From: CAZGAQ01 sp964523405
GTDB lineage: Bacteria; Planctomycetota; Phycisphaerae; UBA1845; Fen-1342
Reading direction: 5' to 3'
DNA length: 58,347 nt
Assembly: GCA_964523405.1 (NCBI GenBank)
Contig: CAZGAQ010000036.1
Location: forward strand, 1 to 58,347
Part shown: piece after piece, positions 34,419-43,200 of the stretch
Layout of the letters: each line of letters opens with the position of its first letter
How positions within the stretch are numbered: position 1 is the stretch's first letter
Translations under genes and position numbers: made by a program
Notes under the pieces: model-generated
Database searches by the model: none
Told to the model about the DNA's origin: nothing
Seen by the model: the letters and a program-made list of their open reading frames with translations, nothing else

Positions 34419-34496
34419 TGTAGGGCAGGTTGCACGGACTCCGCAAACCGCTCGCGCGCCTGCAAGCCCCGCGACCACGACAACCCGCAACCTGCC
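34419..34496. repeat. 78-bp inverted-repeat element, copy 4
   Basis: Opens GTAGGGCAGGTTGCA and closes CGCAACCTGCC (34485-34495). One terminal base differs (A at 34433 instead of G). Interior resembles copy 3 more than copies 1 and 2. Confidence 0.82.
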
Positions 34497-34520
34497 GCCC
34501 CGCTCAGCACTCCGCTCTTT

Positions 34521-34639
34521 GCCTTCGTGTTCTCCGTGCCCTTCGTGGTGAAAGCACGTTCTAGGAATCCGCTATAGCCTAGCCAACAGCCAACGGCCGC
34601 TTCTCCTTGGCGTCCTCGGCGTCCTTCGCGGTGAAAGCA
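34521..34639. repeat. Two copies of a CTTCG...GGTGAAAGC interspersed repeat
   Basis: 34521-34558 and 34605-34639 both end CTTCG(T/C)GGTGAAAGCA and have a preceding series of 9-base-spaced CTTCG/CCTCGG/CTCCGTG units. Read on the minus strand they encode FHHEGHGEHEG-like or FTAKDAEDAKE-like strings, which recur as spurious peptides in planctomycete and verrucomicrobial genomes. Confidence 0.6.
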
Positions 34640-35061
34640 AGCGTGATCTTTCGCCAGACCCCGCCACTCGCCACCCGAAACTCGCTACTCCCGTGCTTCT
34701 CCGCCCCGCGCCCCATTTCCCGCGTCATCCTTCCCCTATGGCGACGCACACCCAATCGACGTCGGCGGCCCCGCCACCTGACCCCTGTCACTTGTCACCT
34801 GACACTTGTCCTTTGTCTCCTGTCCGCTTTCCCCTGTCACCTGACACCTGTCACGTGTCCCCTGACGCAGTGCCTTCCTTCCCCACCTTCCCATTTTCTC
34901 ACAGCACGTCGCCTGGCGCCTTTTCGCACCTTCTGCGCCGCCCCGCGCGCCAGCCCCTTTTCGCCGTCTCCTCGCGACGTTGTCAGACAACTGCACCCGA
35001 TAACACCGCCGTCACCAGCGCGCCCCCCGAAGGTGATCACTTAGGACACGCGCGCAACGAT

Positions 35062-35170
35062 CTTGATCACCTTCGACTGGCAACCCGCGAACCGCGCACG
35101 CCAGACCTTGATCCCTCGATCCCTTGCTCCCTTGATCACCTTCGGCCAGCCGCTCACGTACCGCGCACGC
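35062..35170. repeat. Two copies of a CTTGATCACCTTCG unit
   Basis: 35062-35107 and 35131-35170 share CTTGATCACCTTCG, then a GC-rich stretch and ACCGCGCACGCC. The unit contains TGATCA; CCGAAGGTGATCA at 35027 is an inverted partial copy. Confidence 0.6.
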
Positions 35171-35230
35171 CCCACCCCACGCCCGTGTCACATTCTGGCG
35201 CTTTCTATCTCGCCACCCCGCCCCCGCCCG

Positions 35231-35263
35231 TTTTCACCTTTTCACTTTGGCACGTTTTCACGT
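35231..35263. repeat. TTTTCAC short tandem repeat, copy 2
   Basis: TTTTCACC, TTTTCACT, then GGCACG and TTTTCACG; related to the run at 33265. Confidence 0.65.
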
Positions 35264-35339
35264 CTCCCCCCGCGCCGCCTCTTCACTTCACTGCGTGCCC
35301 CTTAGTCCCTCAATCCCTCATTCCCTCAATCCCTGTTCT

Positions 35340-36737
35340 CTACAACTCGAAGCACTGCCCGCGCTGTGCCACCGTCACATCCCGGAACCCCAGCGCGCGC
35401 GCCTTCTCCGCCAGCACGTCCGCCTCCTCCGGCTCGCCGTGGACGATGAAGAGCTGCCGCGTCTCCTGCGCCCGCGGCGCCAACATCTTTAAGAGCTCCG
35501 CCTGGTCCGCGTGCCCACTGAAGCCGTGGATCTGCGCGATCTCCGCCTTCACTTCGTACTCATCCCCGAACAGCATCACCTGCCTGGCCTTCTCCGCCAG
35601 CTTCCGCCCCAGCGTGTTCGCCGCCTGGAACCCCGGCAGCAGAATCGTGTTCACCGGATTGCCGATGTGGTTGGCCAGATGGTGCCGGATGCGCCCTGCT
35701 TCGCACATCCCGCTCGCCGAGATAATCACGCACGGCTCGCGTCGCAGGTTCAGCGCCTTGCTCTCATCCACATTGCGGATGAACGTGCAGTACGCGTTGC
35801 CCAGAATGTCGCCGGTGACCCGATGGAACGCCCGCGCTTCCGCGTCATAGCACTCCGGGTGCATCTTGAACACTTCCGTCGCGTTCACCGCCAGCGGACT
35901 GTCCACGTAGATCGGAATCGGCGGCAGCCGCTTGGCCAGCATCTGCTCGTGCAGGTAGTAGATGATCGTCTGCGTCCGCCCCACCGCGAACGACGGAATG
36001 ATCACCTTCCCGCCACGCTTCACCGTCCGATTCACGATGTCCAGCAGGGCCTCCTTCGCCTCGTCCACCGTCTCGTTGATCCGGTTCCCGTACGTGCTCT
36101 CGCAGATCAGCGTGTCCACCGGCGGCAGCGGGGCCGGATCGCGAATGATCGGCTTGTCATACCCGCCGATGTCGCCCGTGTAATACAGCGACGGCGTGCT
36201 GCCGTTCCGTTTGCCGAACTCCAGCCGGACCCCCGCCGAGCCCAGCATGTGCCCCGCTTCCTTGAACATGCCCAGAAGGCCCGGCACGACCGTGAAAAGC
36301 TGCTTGTACGAAACCGTCTGCATCCGGCTGACGGCCTCTACCGCGTCGTCGTACTCGTACAGCGGCTCCACCGGCGGCAAGCCCCGCTTCTTGCGCCGCT
36401 TGTTCAGGAACTCCGCATCTTCCTCTTGAATGTGCGCCGAATCCGGCAGCATGATCGCACACAGGTCCCGCGTCGCCGGCGTGCAGAAGATCGGCCCCTT
36501 GAACCCCGCCTTGACCAGCAGCGGCAGCCGCCCCGAGTGATCGATGTGCGCGTGCGACAGCACGACGGCCGCAATCTGCGCCGGCGGCATCGGCCATTCG
36601 CGGTTCTTCGCTTCGGATTCCGCCCGCCGCCCCTGGTACATCCCGCAATCGAGGGCCACCCAGGTGCCGTCGATGCGGATCATGTGCATCGAACCCGTGA
36701 CTTCGCCGACCGCCCCGTGAAACAGAATCTCTGCCAT
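35340..36737 (-). CDS. Beta-CASP metallo-beta-lactamase RNase
   Basis: A 465-aa RNA-processing nuclease of the beta-CASP branch (CPSF73/TTHA0252-like). It opens ILFHGAVGEVTGSMHMI, has the HAHIDHSGRLP metal motif (HxHxDH), then GHMLGSAGVRLEF, GDIG, ESTYGNR, the beta-CASP domain with FAVGRTQTIIYYL, SASGMCEAGRIRHHL and a final GFSGHADQAELL His motif. Such enzymes are endo- or 5'-exoribonucleases. ATG 36737 is chosen; the frame extends 19 codons upstream without support. Monocistronic in appearance. Confidence 0.93.
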   Translation of the reverse strand: MAEILFHGAVGEVTGSMHMIRIDGTWVALDCGMYQGRRAESEAKNREWPMPPAQIAAVVLSHAHIDHSGRLPLLVKAGFKGPIFCTPATRDLCAIMLPDSAHIQEEDAEFLNKRRKKRGLPPVEPLYEYDDAVEAVSRMQTVSYKQLFTVVPGLLGMFKEAGHMLGSAGVRLEFGKRNGSTPSLYYTGDIGGYDKPIIRDPAPLPPVDTLICESTYGNRINETVDEAKEALLDIVNRTVKRGGKVIIPSFAVGRTQTIIYYLHEQMLAKRLPPIPIYVDSPLAVNATEVFKMHPECYDAEARAFHRVTGDILGNAYCTFIRNVDESKALNLRREPCVIISASGMCEAGRIRHHLANHIGNPVNTILLPGFQAANTLGRKLAEKARQVMLFGDEYEVKAEIAQIHGFSGHADQAELLKMLAPRAQETRQLFIVHGEPEEADVLAEKARALGFRDVTVAQRGQCFEL

Positions 36738-36855
36738 AACATCGCCTCGCTCTTGGAATCGCCCCATCCTAGCGCTTCGGGGCCCGCGAGGCAAATCGGT
36801 GCGGGCACACCATTACGCCGGCTCAGCGCGCACCAGATATCCCACTCTCTGCGAC

Positions 36856-36991
36856 CAGGGTGAGGTAGGCGTCTCGCCCACCATTCCACCAGGGTGGGGC
36901 GGGCGTTCCGCCCGCGATTCGATCAGGGTGGGGTGGGCGTCCCGCCCGTCGCTGGATCTGGGTGGGGTGGGCGTCCCGCCCGCCATCTCCC
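36856..36991. repeat. Four tandem 34-bp GC-rich repeats
   Basis: Units begin at 36856, 36890, 36924 and 36958, exactly 34 bp apart. Consensus core is CAGGGTGGGGTGGGCGTCCC then GCCCG and a variable 9-10-base tail. Each contains a GGGCG/CGCCC hairpin. The first unit is the most diverged. They lie between two leftward genes, just downstream of the GT9 stop. Confidence 0.9.
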
Positions 36992-37004
36992 CCGACCGCG
37001 GCGC

Positions 37005-38192
37005 TCAACCAGCCGCGCCCCCGCAAACTCCGATAATCTGCTCCACCACCTCCGCGACGACCAGCCCCCAATCCGCGCCGCCGCCCGCGTTGCCCACCAA
37101 CACCCGCACCTGCGTCCCCAAGGGCCGCCACACGTTCGCCGACGTCGGCCCGAACAGCGCGACCGTCGGCGTACCGACCAGCGCCGCCAGATGCGTCGGC
37201 CCCGCGTCATTCCCCAAGTACGCCACCGCCCCCGCGACCAGTGCCAACAACTCGTCCGGCTCGAGACAACGCACGACCGGAAACTCGTCCGGCAGCACTC
37301 CATCCGCGAGTCGCCCTTCCGCACGGCCCGCACCGTCGCGCCCTTCTTGCGGCGCGCCGCGCACCGCCTCCACCGCCTCCAGCCCGCGCTCGACCTCGGG
37401 CGCCAACCCACGTTCCACCTCCGCCGGCCCCAAGACGAAGCACACCGCACGACCCGCGCGCCGCAGCTCCCGCGCCACCTCCACGAACCGCTCCGTCGGC
37501 CAGCACTTCGCCCGCCCCCCGCTGCCCGGATGCACGACGATGTACGATTCGCTTCCAAGCCCCACCGCCCGCACGCGCGTGCCGTCAACTGTCGGCGCGC
37601 CGGGACGCTCGCTCCTTCCGCCCAGTGGGGCCAGCTTCTGTGCCGGCCCTTCGCCAACCTCCCGCGACACACCCGCTCGTGCCGCCAGCACCCGCCCGCG
37701 CGCCCGCAGCTCCTCCGGCACGCCGAGGCCGCGCTGCGCCGGCCGCTGGTGCACGCACTTCGGCACCAGCAACCCCTGCGCCTCAAGCTGCGTCTGCCAC
37801 TGCTGCGTAATGTGCCGCTCCGCCTCCGGCCGCGGCCGCGGATCGAGCCCGTACAGCGCCGCCGGTGCGAGGTCGGCGAGCCGCTGGTGGGCGATCGTGT
37901 GCGGCCCTGCCAATGCCGACAGCACGCGTCGCCCGGCCATGAGCTCGCGCAGCCGCACCGGCGCCGGATCATCGTGGTCGCCGAACAGCCAGTGCAGCCC
38001 CAGTCCTTCCGACGATCGCCGCCGCACCCACGGCCGGCACATTGAGAGGTCGCCCGGATTCACGCGACTGACCACGTCCAACCCACCGCTATTGCCCGCC
38101 ACCCGCAGCGCAAGCTGCAGCGTGAGCACCAGATCCCCCAGCGCCCCGCCGTGCAGGATCAGCCAGTCGGTCGTGTTCGCAGTCGCCGTCAT
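37005..38192 (-). CDS. Family 9 glycosyltransferase (heptosyltransferase-like)
   Basis: A 395-aa GT-B fold transferase. The N-terminal HGGALGDLVLTLQLA matches the GxLGD..L..P motif of ADP-heptose:LPS heptosyltransferases, and the C-terminal half carries YIVVHPGSGGRAKCWPTERF and YLGNDAGPTHLAALVGTPTVALFGPT, the nucleotide-sugar-binding motif. A Gly/Arg/Glu-rich linker of about 70 residues lies between the two sugar-binding motifs (about 280-320) and is longer than usual. ATG 38192 is chosen. It may act on outer-membrane glycolipid. Donor sugar cannot be told. Confidence 0.86.
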   Translation of the reverse strand: MTATANTTDWLILHGGALGDLVLTLQLALRVAGNSGGLDVVSRVNPGDLSMCRPWVRRRSSEGLGLHWLFGDHDDPAPVRLRELMAGRRVLSALAGPHTIAHQRLADLAPAALYGLDPRPRPEAERHITQQWQTQLEAQGLLVPKCVHQRPAQRGLGVPEELRARGRVLAARAGVSREVGEGPAQKLAPLGGRSERPGAPTVDGTRVRAVGLGSESYIVVHPGSGGRAKCWPTERFVEVARELRRAGRAVCFVLGPAEVERGLAPEVERGLEAVEAVRGAPQEGRDGAGRAEGRLADGVLPDEFPVVRCLEPDELLALVAGAVAYLGNDAGPTHLAALVGTPTVALFGPTSANVWRPLGTQVRVLVGNAGGGADWGLVVAEVVEQIIGVCGGAAG

Positions 38193-38260
38193 GGCGGTGA
38201 ATTGTACCGGCTGCACACACCCTGGTAGCCGCGGGACGGTCCGCGCGCGGCAGACGTCGG

Positions 38261-39355
38261 TCAGCAACTCTCCGGGAATTGTGCGAGCAATTCGTGATCC
38301 CGCTGCAACTGGTCCCGGCAGCCCGAGTTGCCGTGACGCTCGTCAAAACGCCGCGCTAGATCCTCGGTCTGATGCTCAAACCACGCCCGGAGCCGGCCCA
38401 CCTCGTACAGCCCATCCGGTTCGTACGCTTCCCACGCAGGCGGCAGCGTCAGGTGCAGTACCCCCGTGCGTCGCGCCTCGGCGGCACGAAACAGCGATGC
38501 CGCCCCGCGGTAGAAGTCGTAGCGCGCCAGATCGACCCGCGTCAGCAGAACTCGGCGCAGCCAGGTCGTGAGAATCGCCCCGCCCTCGCCGATGCGCCCG
38601 CGCACGCCCAGGTAGGCCAGGTAAACCCCGATGTTGCCGGACACACGTTCGGAGTCGCCGAGCAGAGCCAACCCGCGACGACACGCCTCATCGGCCTCCG
38701 CCACACCCCGCGTGCGCAGCAGCGCCAACAGGGTTTGTGGATAGGAGAGCCGCGGAATCTCGGTACACCGCAGCGTGCCATCCAGGAGCGGCTGCGACTC
38801 CGTCACCACACGCTCGTCGTCGCCGATGGCCGCAAAATACTGCACGCGCTTGTCACGCCGACACGCCGGACAATCCGAGCCGGCGCCCGACTCGTTGCGC
38901 TGCCAGGCTTCGAACAGCTCCGGCAATTGCTCGCGCCGCTTCATCACCAGCCCCACTTCGAAGCGCAACTGCACGGCCGCCGCCGTCGACAATCCAGCCA
39001 GCGTGTAACGCCGCTCCAGGTCATCGATGGCCTGCTCCACGATTTCCGCCCGGATCGCCAGAAGCTCGGCCATGATTCCAACGACCCACTTGTACGTCCA
39101 GAGCAGCTGGTACGCGTCGGGGGTCGAGTGGTGCAGCAACCAGGTGAACGCGGCCAACAGGTCCACCACACAATCCGTCTCCAGGTGGCCTTGCACAATC
39201 GCCTGCCGCGCGGCCGCGGCCGTGTGCGTGTCGCCCTCCGCATCCGCCAGGAGCGCGGCCCGGCGCAGCAGCTCCAGCCGCGTGGCGTGACTGTGCTGAC
39301 GGCTGCGCTCGGCCGTACGCAGCAGCTCACTCGCGTGCGAGGCGCGCCAGTTCAT
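38261..39355 (-). CDS. Helical partner protein of the HSP90-like ATPase
   Basis: I do not recognise a named family for this 364-aa protein. It looks fully alpha-helical, with repeated Leu/Ala-rich helices similar to TPR-type solenoids, and one CPAC pair (about residue 190). Its start overlaps the stop of the HSP90-like gene by 4 bases (39352-39355), so the two are made together, and a functional partnership is likely. ATG 39355 (MNWRASHAS) is the start; the frame continues upstream with non-conserved sequence. HSP90-like proteins commonly bind TPR proteins, which makes a co-chaperone role plausible but unproven. Confidence 0.65.
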   Translation of the reverse strand: MNWRASHASELLRTAERSRQHSHATRLELLRRAALLADAEGDTHTAAAARQAIVQGHLETDCVVDLLAAFTWLLHHSTPDAYQLLWTYKWVVGIMAELLAIRAEIVEQAIDDLERRYTLAGLSTAAAVQLRFEVGLVMKRREQLPELFEAWQRNESGAGSDCPACRRDKRVQYFAAIGDDERVVTESQPLLDGTLRCTEIPRLSYPQTLLALLRTRGVAEADEACRRGLALLGDSERVSGNIGVYLAYLGVRGRIGEGGAILTTWLRRVLLTRVDLARYDFYRGAASLFRAAEARRTGVLHLTLPPAWEAYEPDGLYEVGRLRAWFEHQTEDLARRFDERHGNSGCRDQLQRDHELLAQFPESC

Positions 39356-41175
39356 CGGCCGCCTCCAGCAATCACCGCCCGCAGAATCGCGTCGAGCGAC
39401 ACCGTGAAGGCCTGCGTCTCCTGCTGGATCAGCGGCTGGTGGCCGAGCAGCAACGCCTGCACGTACAGCACGCGGACGGCCGCCTGCAGCAGTTCCGGCG
39501 GCGCGATGCGCGCCAGGCTGGACAGCAGATCGCAGCGCCGATTCAGGCACAGGAACGCACCCCGCTCGCTCGCGGCGATCTGCGCGTGCAGCGCGCTGAG
39601 CGCTTCCTTCCAGAAGCCCACGGCATCTGCCTGCGCCGTTTCTAGCGACCGGGCCAGCGACTGCTCGACTCCTTCGGTGAACACCGCCGGAATGTCGGCG
39701 GGCTCATACTCCTTCAAGATCGCCCGACAACCGAACGGCGCGAGCGCGTCCTGAGCCACCGCCAGCAGTCTGTTCATCCCCGGCGCGCCATCGGGCGGAA
39801 CGGGGGCCAGACCATCCAACAGCGCCCGCACGTCCACGATTTCGAGCGTCAGCGACGGGTCCAGCGCCACCGCCCGCTCAAGCAGCTCGGCGTGCTGAGC
39901 GTAGCCACCATTGAATACTGTGATGCCCTGAGCCGCGGCGATGGTGGCGCAGGAGCGGAACTGGTCCACCGTGGGGGCCAGGCGCACCGTCGTGTTCTCG
40001 GCGCGGAAATCACCGAAACGTACCGGGCCACGCGAGGTCTCAAACGGCAACAGATCAATCACGAGCCGGAAGAACTCCTCATCGTCGCGCGCCAGTTGCC
40101 GCATGGTTTCGTCATGAATCGACAAGATGCGGGCCAGCAGGGGCTGCCGTGTGCGCGCCAGTTCATGCAAGTACTCATTCAGGCGCGCCGCGATCACTCG
40201 CTGGGTGGCGTGAAACACCTCATCCTCACACAGCGCCTCGCGCGCCGCCGTCGGCCGCAGGCGCGTTGAGTTGAGCACGCACCGCACAAACGACGCCCAG
40301 CGCGGCACCACCTTCACGTCCGTGTCGGTCACAAACATGCGTTTCAGATACAGCCAGTGCGCCCCCGCCTGGCTGCCCGTTGCGGGCTCCGGCAACACGT
40401 ACGCCACCGCTTCCAGGCCCAGCGCGGCATCATGAAGCGGGATCGCGGCCAGCGGTCGAAAGCCCAGCTCCCACCCCACCTCCTCCAGCGCCGCTTCCCC
40501 GTCCTCGTGGTCGAACCGCCACAGGCCGCGCTCGCCGGAAGTGTGCTCCGGCGTACGCTTCATGCCCGTCTGCTGGATCGTGACATGCTGCTCCAGGAAT
40601 CGGCCGTACCGACGCAACAACCCCGCCAGCCGCGGCAACTCCGCGTACTCCGCCGCATCCGCCCGCAACTGCAGCATCACGCGCGTGCCGACGGCGAGGT
40701 CCGTTTTCACCGTGCGCACCGTGTAGCTGCCGTCGCCCCGCGCGCGCCATTCCAGCGACGGGGCATCGGGCTCAATGGAGCGGGTCAGCATGACCAGTTC
40801 ATCCGCCACCATGAAGCATGACAGGAGCCCGATGCCAAACTGGCCGATGAACTGCTCCGTGTCGTTCGATGTGCGTCCGCGCTTGTTCGAAGCTCCGACG
40901 CAGGCGAGAAACGCCGCAATCTGCGCACGCTTGAGGCCGACTCCATTGTCAGTGACGATGATCGTGCGGGTGGACGGATCGACCTCAAAACGCACGCGGC
41001 CGGCGTGCTTCGGCTCCAGCATCCGTCGTGCCGCGATGGCATCCACGGCATTCTGCAGCAGCTCACGCACGAACACGGTCGGCGCGGAGTAGAGGTGGTG
41101 CGCCAGGACATCCACCGTGCTCCGGAGATCAACCTGAAACGACTCCCGCTCACTCGTCTGTGGCTGCCTATCCAT
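39352..41175 (-). CDS. Divergent HSP90/HtpG-family GHKL ATPase
   Basis: A 607-aa chaperone-type ATPase. The Bergerat ATP-binding fold is intact: ELLQNAVDAI (E38, N42) is the N-box, DNGVG at 76-80, and GQFGIGLLSCF from 111. The catalytic Glu and middle domain with FVTDTDVKVVPRW and RCVLNSTRLRPTAAREAL match HtpG, where LNVSREILQ is usual. The C-terminal part is much more divergent than in ordinary HtpG, so this belongs to the separate HSP90-like subfamily found with a small partner gene. The upstream spacing from the DUF695 gene is 110 bases. Client or defence function is not known. Confidence 0.85.
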   Translation of the reverse strand: MDRQPQTSERESFQVDLRSTVDVLAHHLYSAPTVFVRELLQNAVDAIAARRMLEPKHAGRVRFEVDPSTRTIIVTDNGVGLKRAQIAAFLACVGASNKRGRTSNDTEQFIGQFGIGLLSCFMVADELVMLTRSIEPDAPSLEWRARGDGSYTVRTVKTDLAVGTRVMLQLRADAAEYAELPRLAGLLRRYGRFLEQHVTIQQTGMKRTPEHTSGERGLWRFDHEDGEAALEEVGWELGFRPLAAIPLHDAALGLEAVAYVLPEPATGSQAGAHWLYLKRMFVTDTDVKVVPRWASFVRCVLNSTRLRPTAAREALCEDEVFHATQRVIAARLNEYLHELARTRQPLLARILSIHDETMRQLARDDEEFFRLVIDLLPFETSRGPVRFGDFRAENTTVRLAPTVDQFRSCATIAAAQGITVFNGGYAQHAELLERAVALDPSLTLEIVDVRALLDGLAPVPPDGAPGMNRLLAVAQDALAPFGCRAILKEYEPADIPAVFTEGVEQSLARSLETAQADAVGFWKEALSALHAQIAASERGAFLCLNRRCDLLSSLARIAPPELLQAAVRVLYVQALLLGHQPLIQQETQAFTVSLDAILRAVIAGGGR

Positions 41176-41285
41176 CTTGACTGCCTGCCTCCCTATCTTC
41201 GCCGTCGCCGCGACAACCGCCTCCCTGACGGTCGCGCCCGCATATCCCTGCCCGCTTCACCACTCCTTCCATCGCGCCCGCCCCC

Positions 41286-42023
41286 TCACGTCACCACTGG
41301 ACACTCCCACCCGTCATACTCCCCACCCTGCTCGTCCGCCACCTGCAGCAGCCACGCCGTCACCGCGTGAATGTGCTCCGGCTCCACCGCGTCCTCGCGC
41401 GCAATCCGCAACCCGTACGCCTCATCCTTCGCCTCCGGATCGTGCTGATCCACGACCGCGAAACCCTCCTGCTGCACCCGCGCCGCCACCTGCGCCCGGC
41501 GCGCCGCGTCCGGCAGGTACAGCCAGTGCTCCACCTGCCGCGGCCGCGTCAGCGTGTCGCCCGCCGCGCGCAACTGCTGCAAGACCAGGTCATCCCGAAA
41601 GGCCTGCATCTCCAGCGGCCCCGGAAACAGCTCCTCCAGGTACACGCGCCACTCCGGGTCCGCCCGCGTCTGCACTTCCACCTGCCGCCGCGGCAACGCC
41701 CCCGCCAACCGCCGCAGCGCCGCCTCGTGCGGCTGCGGTCGACGCGTGTAGACGTGCAACCGGTAGGTCGCCCCGTCCGTCACGCGCCCGACATAGCGCC
41801 CGTCGCGCCCGACGGCCGCAGTGAACCGATCCTCCAGCGTGCTGATCTCGTCCAAGTCGCGTTCGGACGGGAATCCGTTGTCCCGCCGCTCGCGCACCGC
41901 CACCCGGATCACGACCACGTGCGGCCAGCGCTGGGTGTCCGCCTTTTCGATGCCGATGTCCACCGACACGGTCGCCGCCCCTTCGTCCGTTTCCCGCAGG
42001 TACGCCATCCAGCTCTCAGGCAT
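41286..42023 (-). CDS. DUF695 and RraB-like domain protein
   Basis: A 245-aa two-part protein. The N-terminal half (MPESWMAYLRETDEGAATVSV to about residue 130) matches DUF695 in layout, and the C-terminal half (WLYLPDAARRAQVAARVQQ to the EHIHAVTAWLLQVADEQGGEYDGWE ending) matches the RraB family, named for an inhibitor of RNase E activity in E. coli. The two are often fused. Whether it inhibits an RNase here cannot be judged, and planctomycetes differ in RNase E content. It is read on the same strand upstream of the HSP90-like operon. Confidence 0.75.
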   Translation of the reverse strand: MPESWMAYLRETDEGAATVSVDIGIEKADTQRWPHVVVIRVAVRERRDNGFPSERDLDEISTLEDRFTAAVGRDGRYVGRVTDGATYRLHVYTRRPQPHEAALRRLAGALPRRQVEVQTRADPEWRVYLEELFPGPLEMQAFRDDLVLQQLRAAGDTLTRPRQVEHWLYLPDAARRAQVAARVQQEGFAVVDQHDPEAKDEAYGLRIAREDAVEPEHIHAVTAWLLQVADEQGGEYDGWECPVVT

Positions 42024-42264
42024 GTCTCACACTCCCCTGATTCGCGCCGGCCCCGCCGGCTTTCCTGCCGCGGGCACCTGACCCTATGTGTCGCGGTGGT
42101 CCCACCACCTCTCCCGTCGGCCGCACCGGCCGGACTATGCCATCATACCGTGAGCGCGCGCCACGCCGCCTCCTGCATTCACGCACGGTCAATTCTCCGC
42201 GTCGAATTTCGCGTGCCGCACGCACTTGCCCCGCCGTAGGGCATTTGCCTGCACGCCGCCAACT

Positions 42265-43200
42265 TCACGTGAAGAAGTACCGCGTCAGGTGAAAGAACAG
42301 CGGTGCCGCAAAACTCAGCGAATCCATCCGATCCAGCACCCCGCCGTGCCCCGGCAGCAGGCTCGAATAGTCCTTCACCCCCAAGTCCCGCTTCACCGCC
42401 GACATCGTCAGCCCGCCCGCGAACCCCATCAGGCCGATCGCCAGCGACATCCCCGCCGCCTGCCACGGCGAGAATGGCGTCGTCCAGTACAGGGCCGTCC
42501 CCACCAGCACCGCCGAGCCGATCCCGCCGATGAATCCCGCCCACGTCTTGTTGGGACTGATCACCGGCGCGATCTTCCGCCGCCCGGCGGGCGTGCCCCA
42601 CGCGTACTGCAGCACGTCGCTGAGCTGCACGACCAGAATCAGGAAGAACAGCAGCGTCGCGTTCCGCCCCTCAAATCCGGGAATCTTCAGCATCAGCACC
42701 GCGGGCACATGACTGAGGAAGTACACGCACACCATCAGGCCCCACTGAATCTTGCTCGTCCGCGCAAGAAACTGCTTGGGATCGCCCGCCAGCGCGATCC
42801 GCGTCGGAATCAACAGGTACGCATAGACGGGAATGAAAATCGCGAACACCGAGTACCACTGGATCGCCACCAGCCAGTACTGCAGGGGGATGAAGAAGAA
42901 GAACGCCCAGAACAGCGCGCGGTGGTCGCCGCGCCGCGTCGGCGTCAGCGTGATGAACTCGCGCAGCGCCAGAAACGAGCACAGTCCGAACAGCACGACC
43001 GTCGTCAACCCGCCCAACAGGATCGACACGACGAACACGCCCGCCATCACCCACCACGCGTTCACCCGCGCGTTGAGGTTCGCCGTAATCCGCACGGCCC
43101 GTTCGCTCGTCACGCGCCGCCGCAACACCTGGCCCACGGCCGTCCCCACGATCAGCGCGCCGAACACGATCCCCAATAGCGTCATCATCGCGTGGTCCAT
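42265..43200 (-). CDS. cdsA: Phosphatidate cytidylyltransferase
   Basis: A 311-aa membrane enzyme that makes CDP-diacylglycerol from phosphatidate and CTP. It has about eight helices, and the C-terminal signature SAVKRDLGVKDYSSLLPGHGG followed by LDRMDS is the CdsA active site. WGTPAGRRKIAPVISPNKTWAG precedes it, also typical. Its ATG shares one base with the stop of the PlsC-like gene, and it is third in a phospholipid operon. Confidence 0.93.
   Translation of the reverse strand: MDHAMMTLLGIVFGALIVGTAVGQVLRRRVTSERAVRITANLNARVNAWWVMAGVFVVSILLGGLTTVVLFGLCSFLALREFITLTPTRRGDHRALFWAFFFFIPLQYWLVAIQWYSVFAIFIPVYAYLLIPTRIALAGDPKQFLARTSKIQWGLMVCVYFLSHVPAVLMLKIPGFEGRNATLLFFLILVVQLSDVLQYAWGTPAGRRKIAPVISPNKTWAGFIGGIGSAVLVGTALYWTTPFSPWQAAGMSLAIGLMGFAGGLTMSAVKRDLGVKDYSSLLPGHGGVLDRMDSLSFAAPLFFHLTRYFFT

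Larger units (their letters stand above)
34119..35339. other. Gene-free, repeat-crowded region
   Basis: About 1.2 kb without a credible gene. It holds two copies of the 78-bp element, a CGTCAGGC hairpin, two copies of a CTTCG...GGTGAAAGC repeat (34521, 34605), a run of CCTGTCAC/CCTGACAC units (about 34777-34867), two copies of a CTTGATCACCTTCG unit (35062, 35131) with an inverted partial copy at 35027, a TTTTCAC repeat (35231) and a CCCTCAAT run (about 35310-35335). Frames through it are all low-complexity. It separates two convergent genes. Confidence 0.75.

Noticed and set aside
36856..36991. CRISPR array
   Set aside because: Four contiguous 34-bp units without unique spacers and no cas genes nearby.
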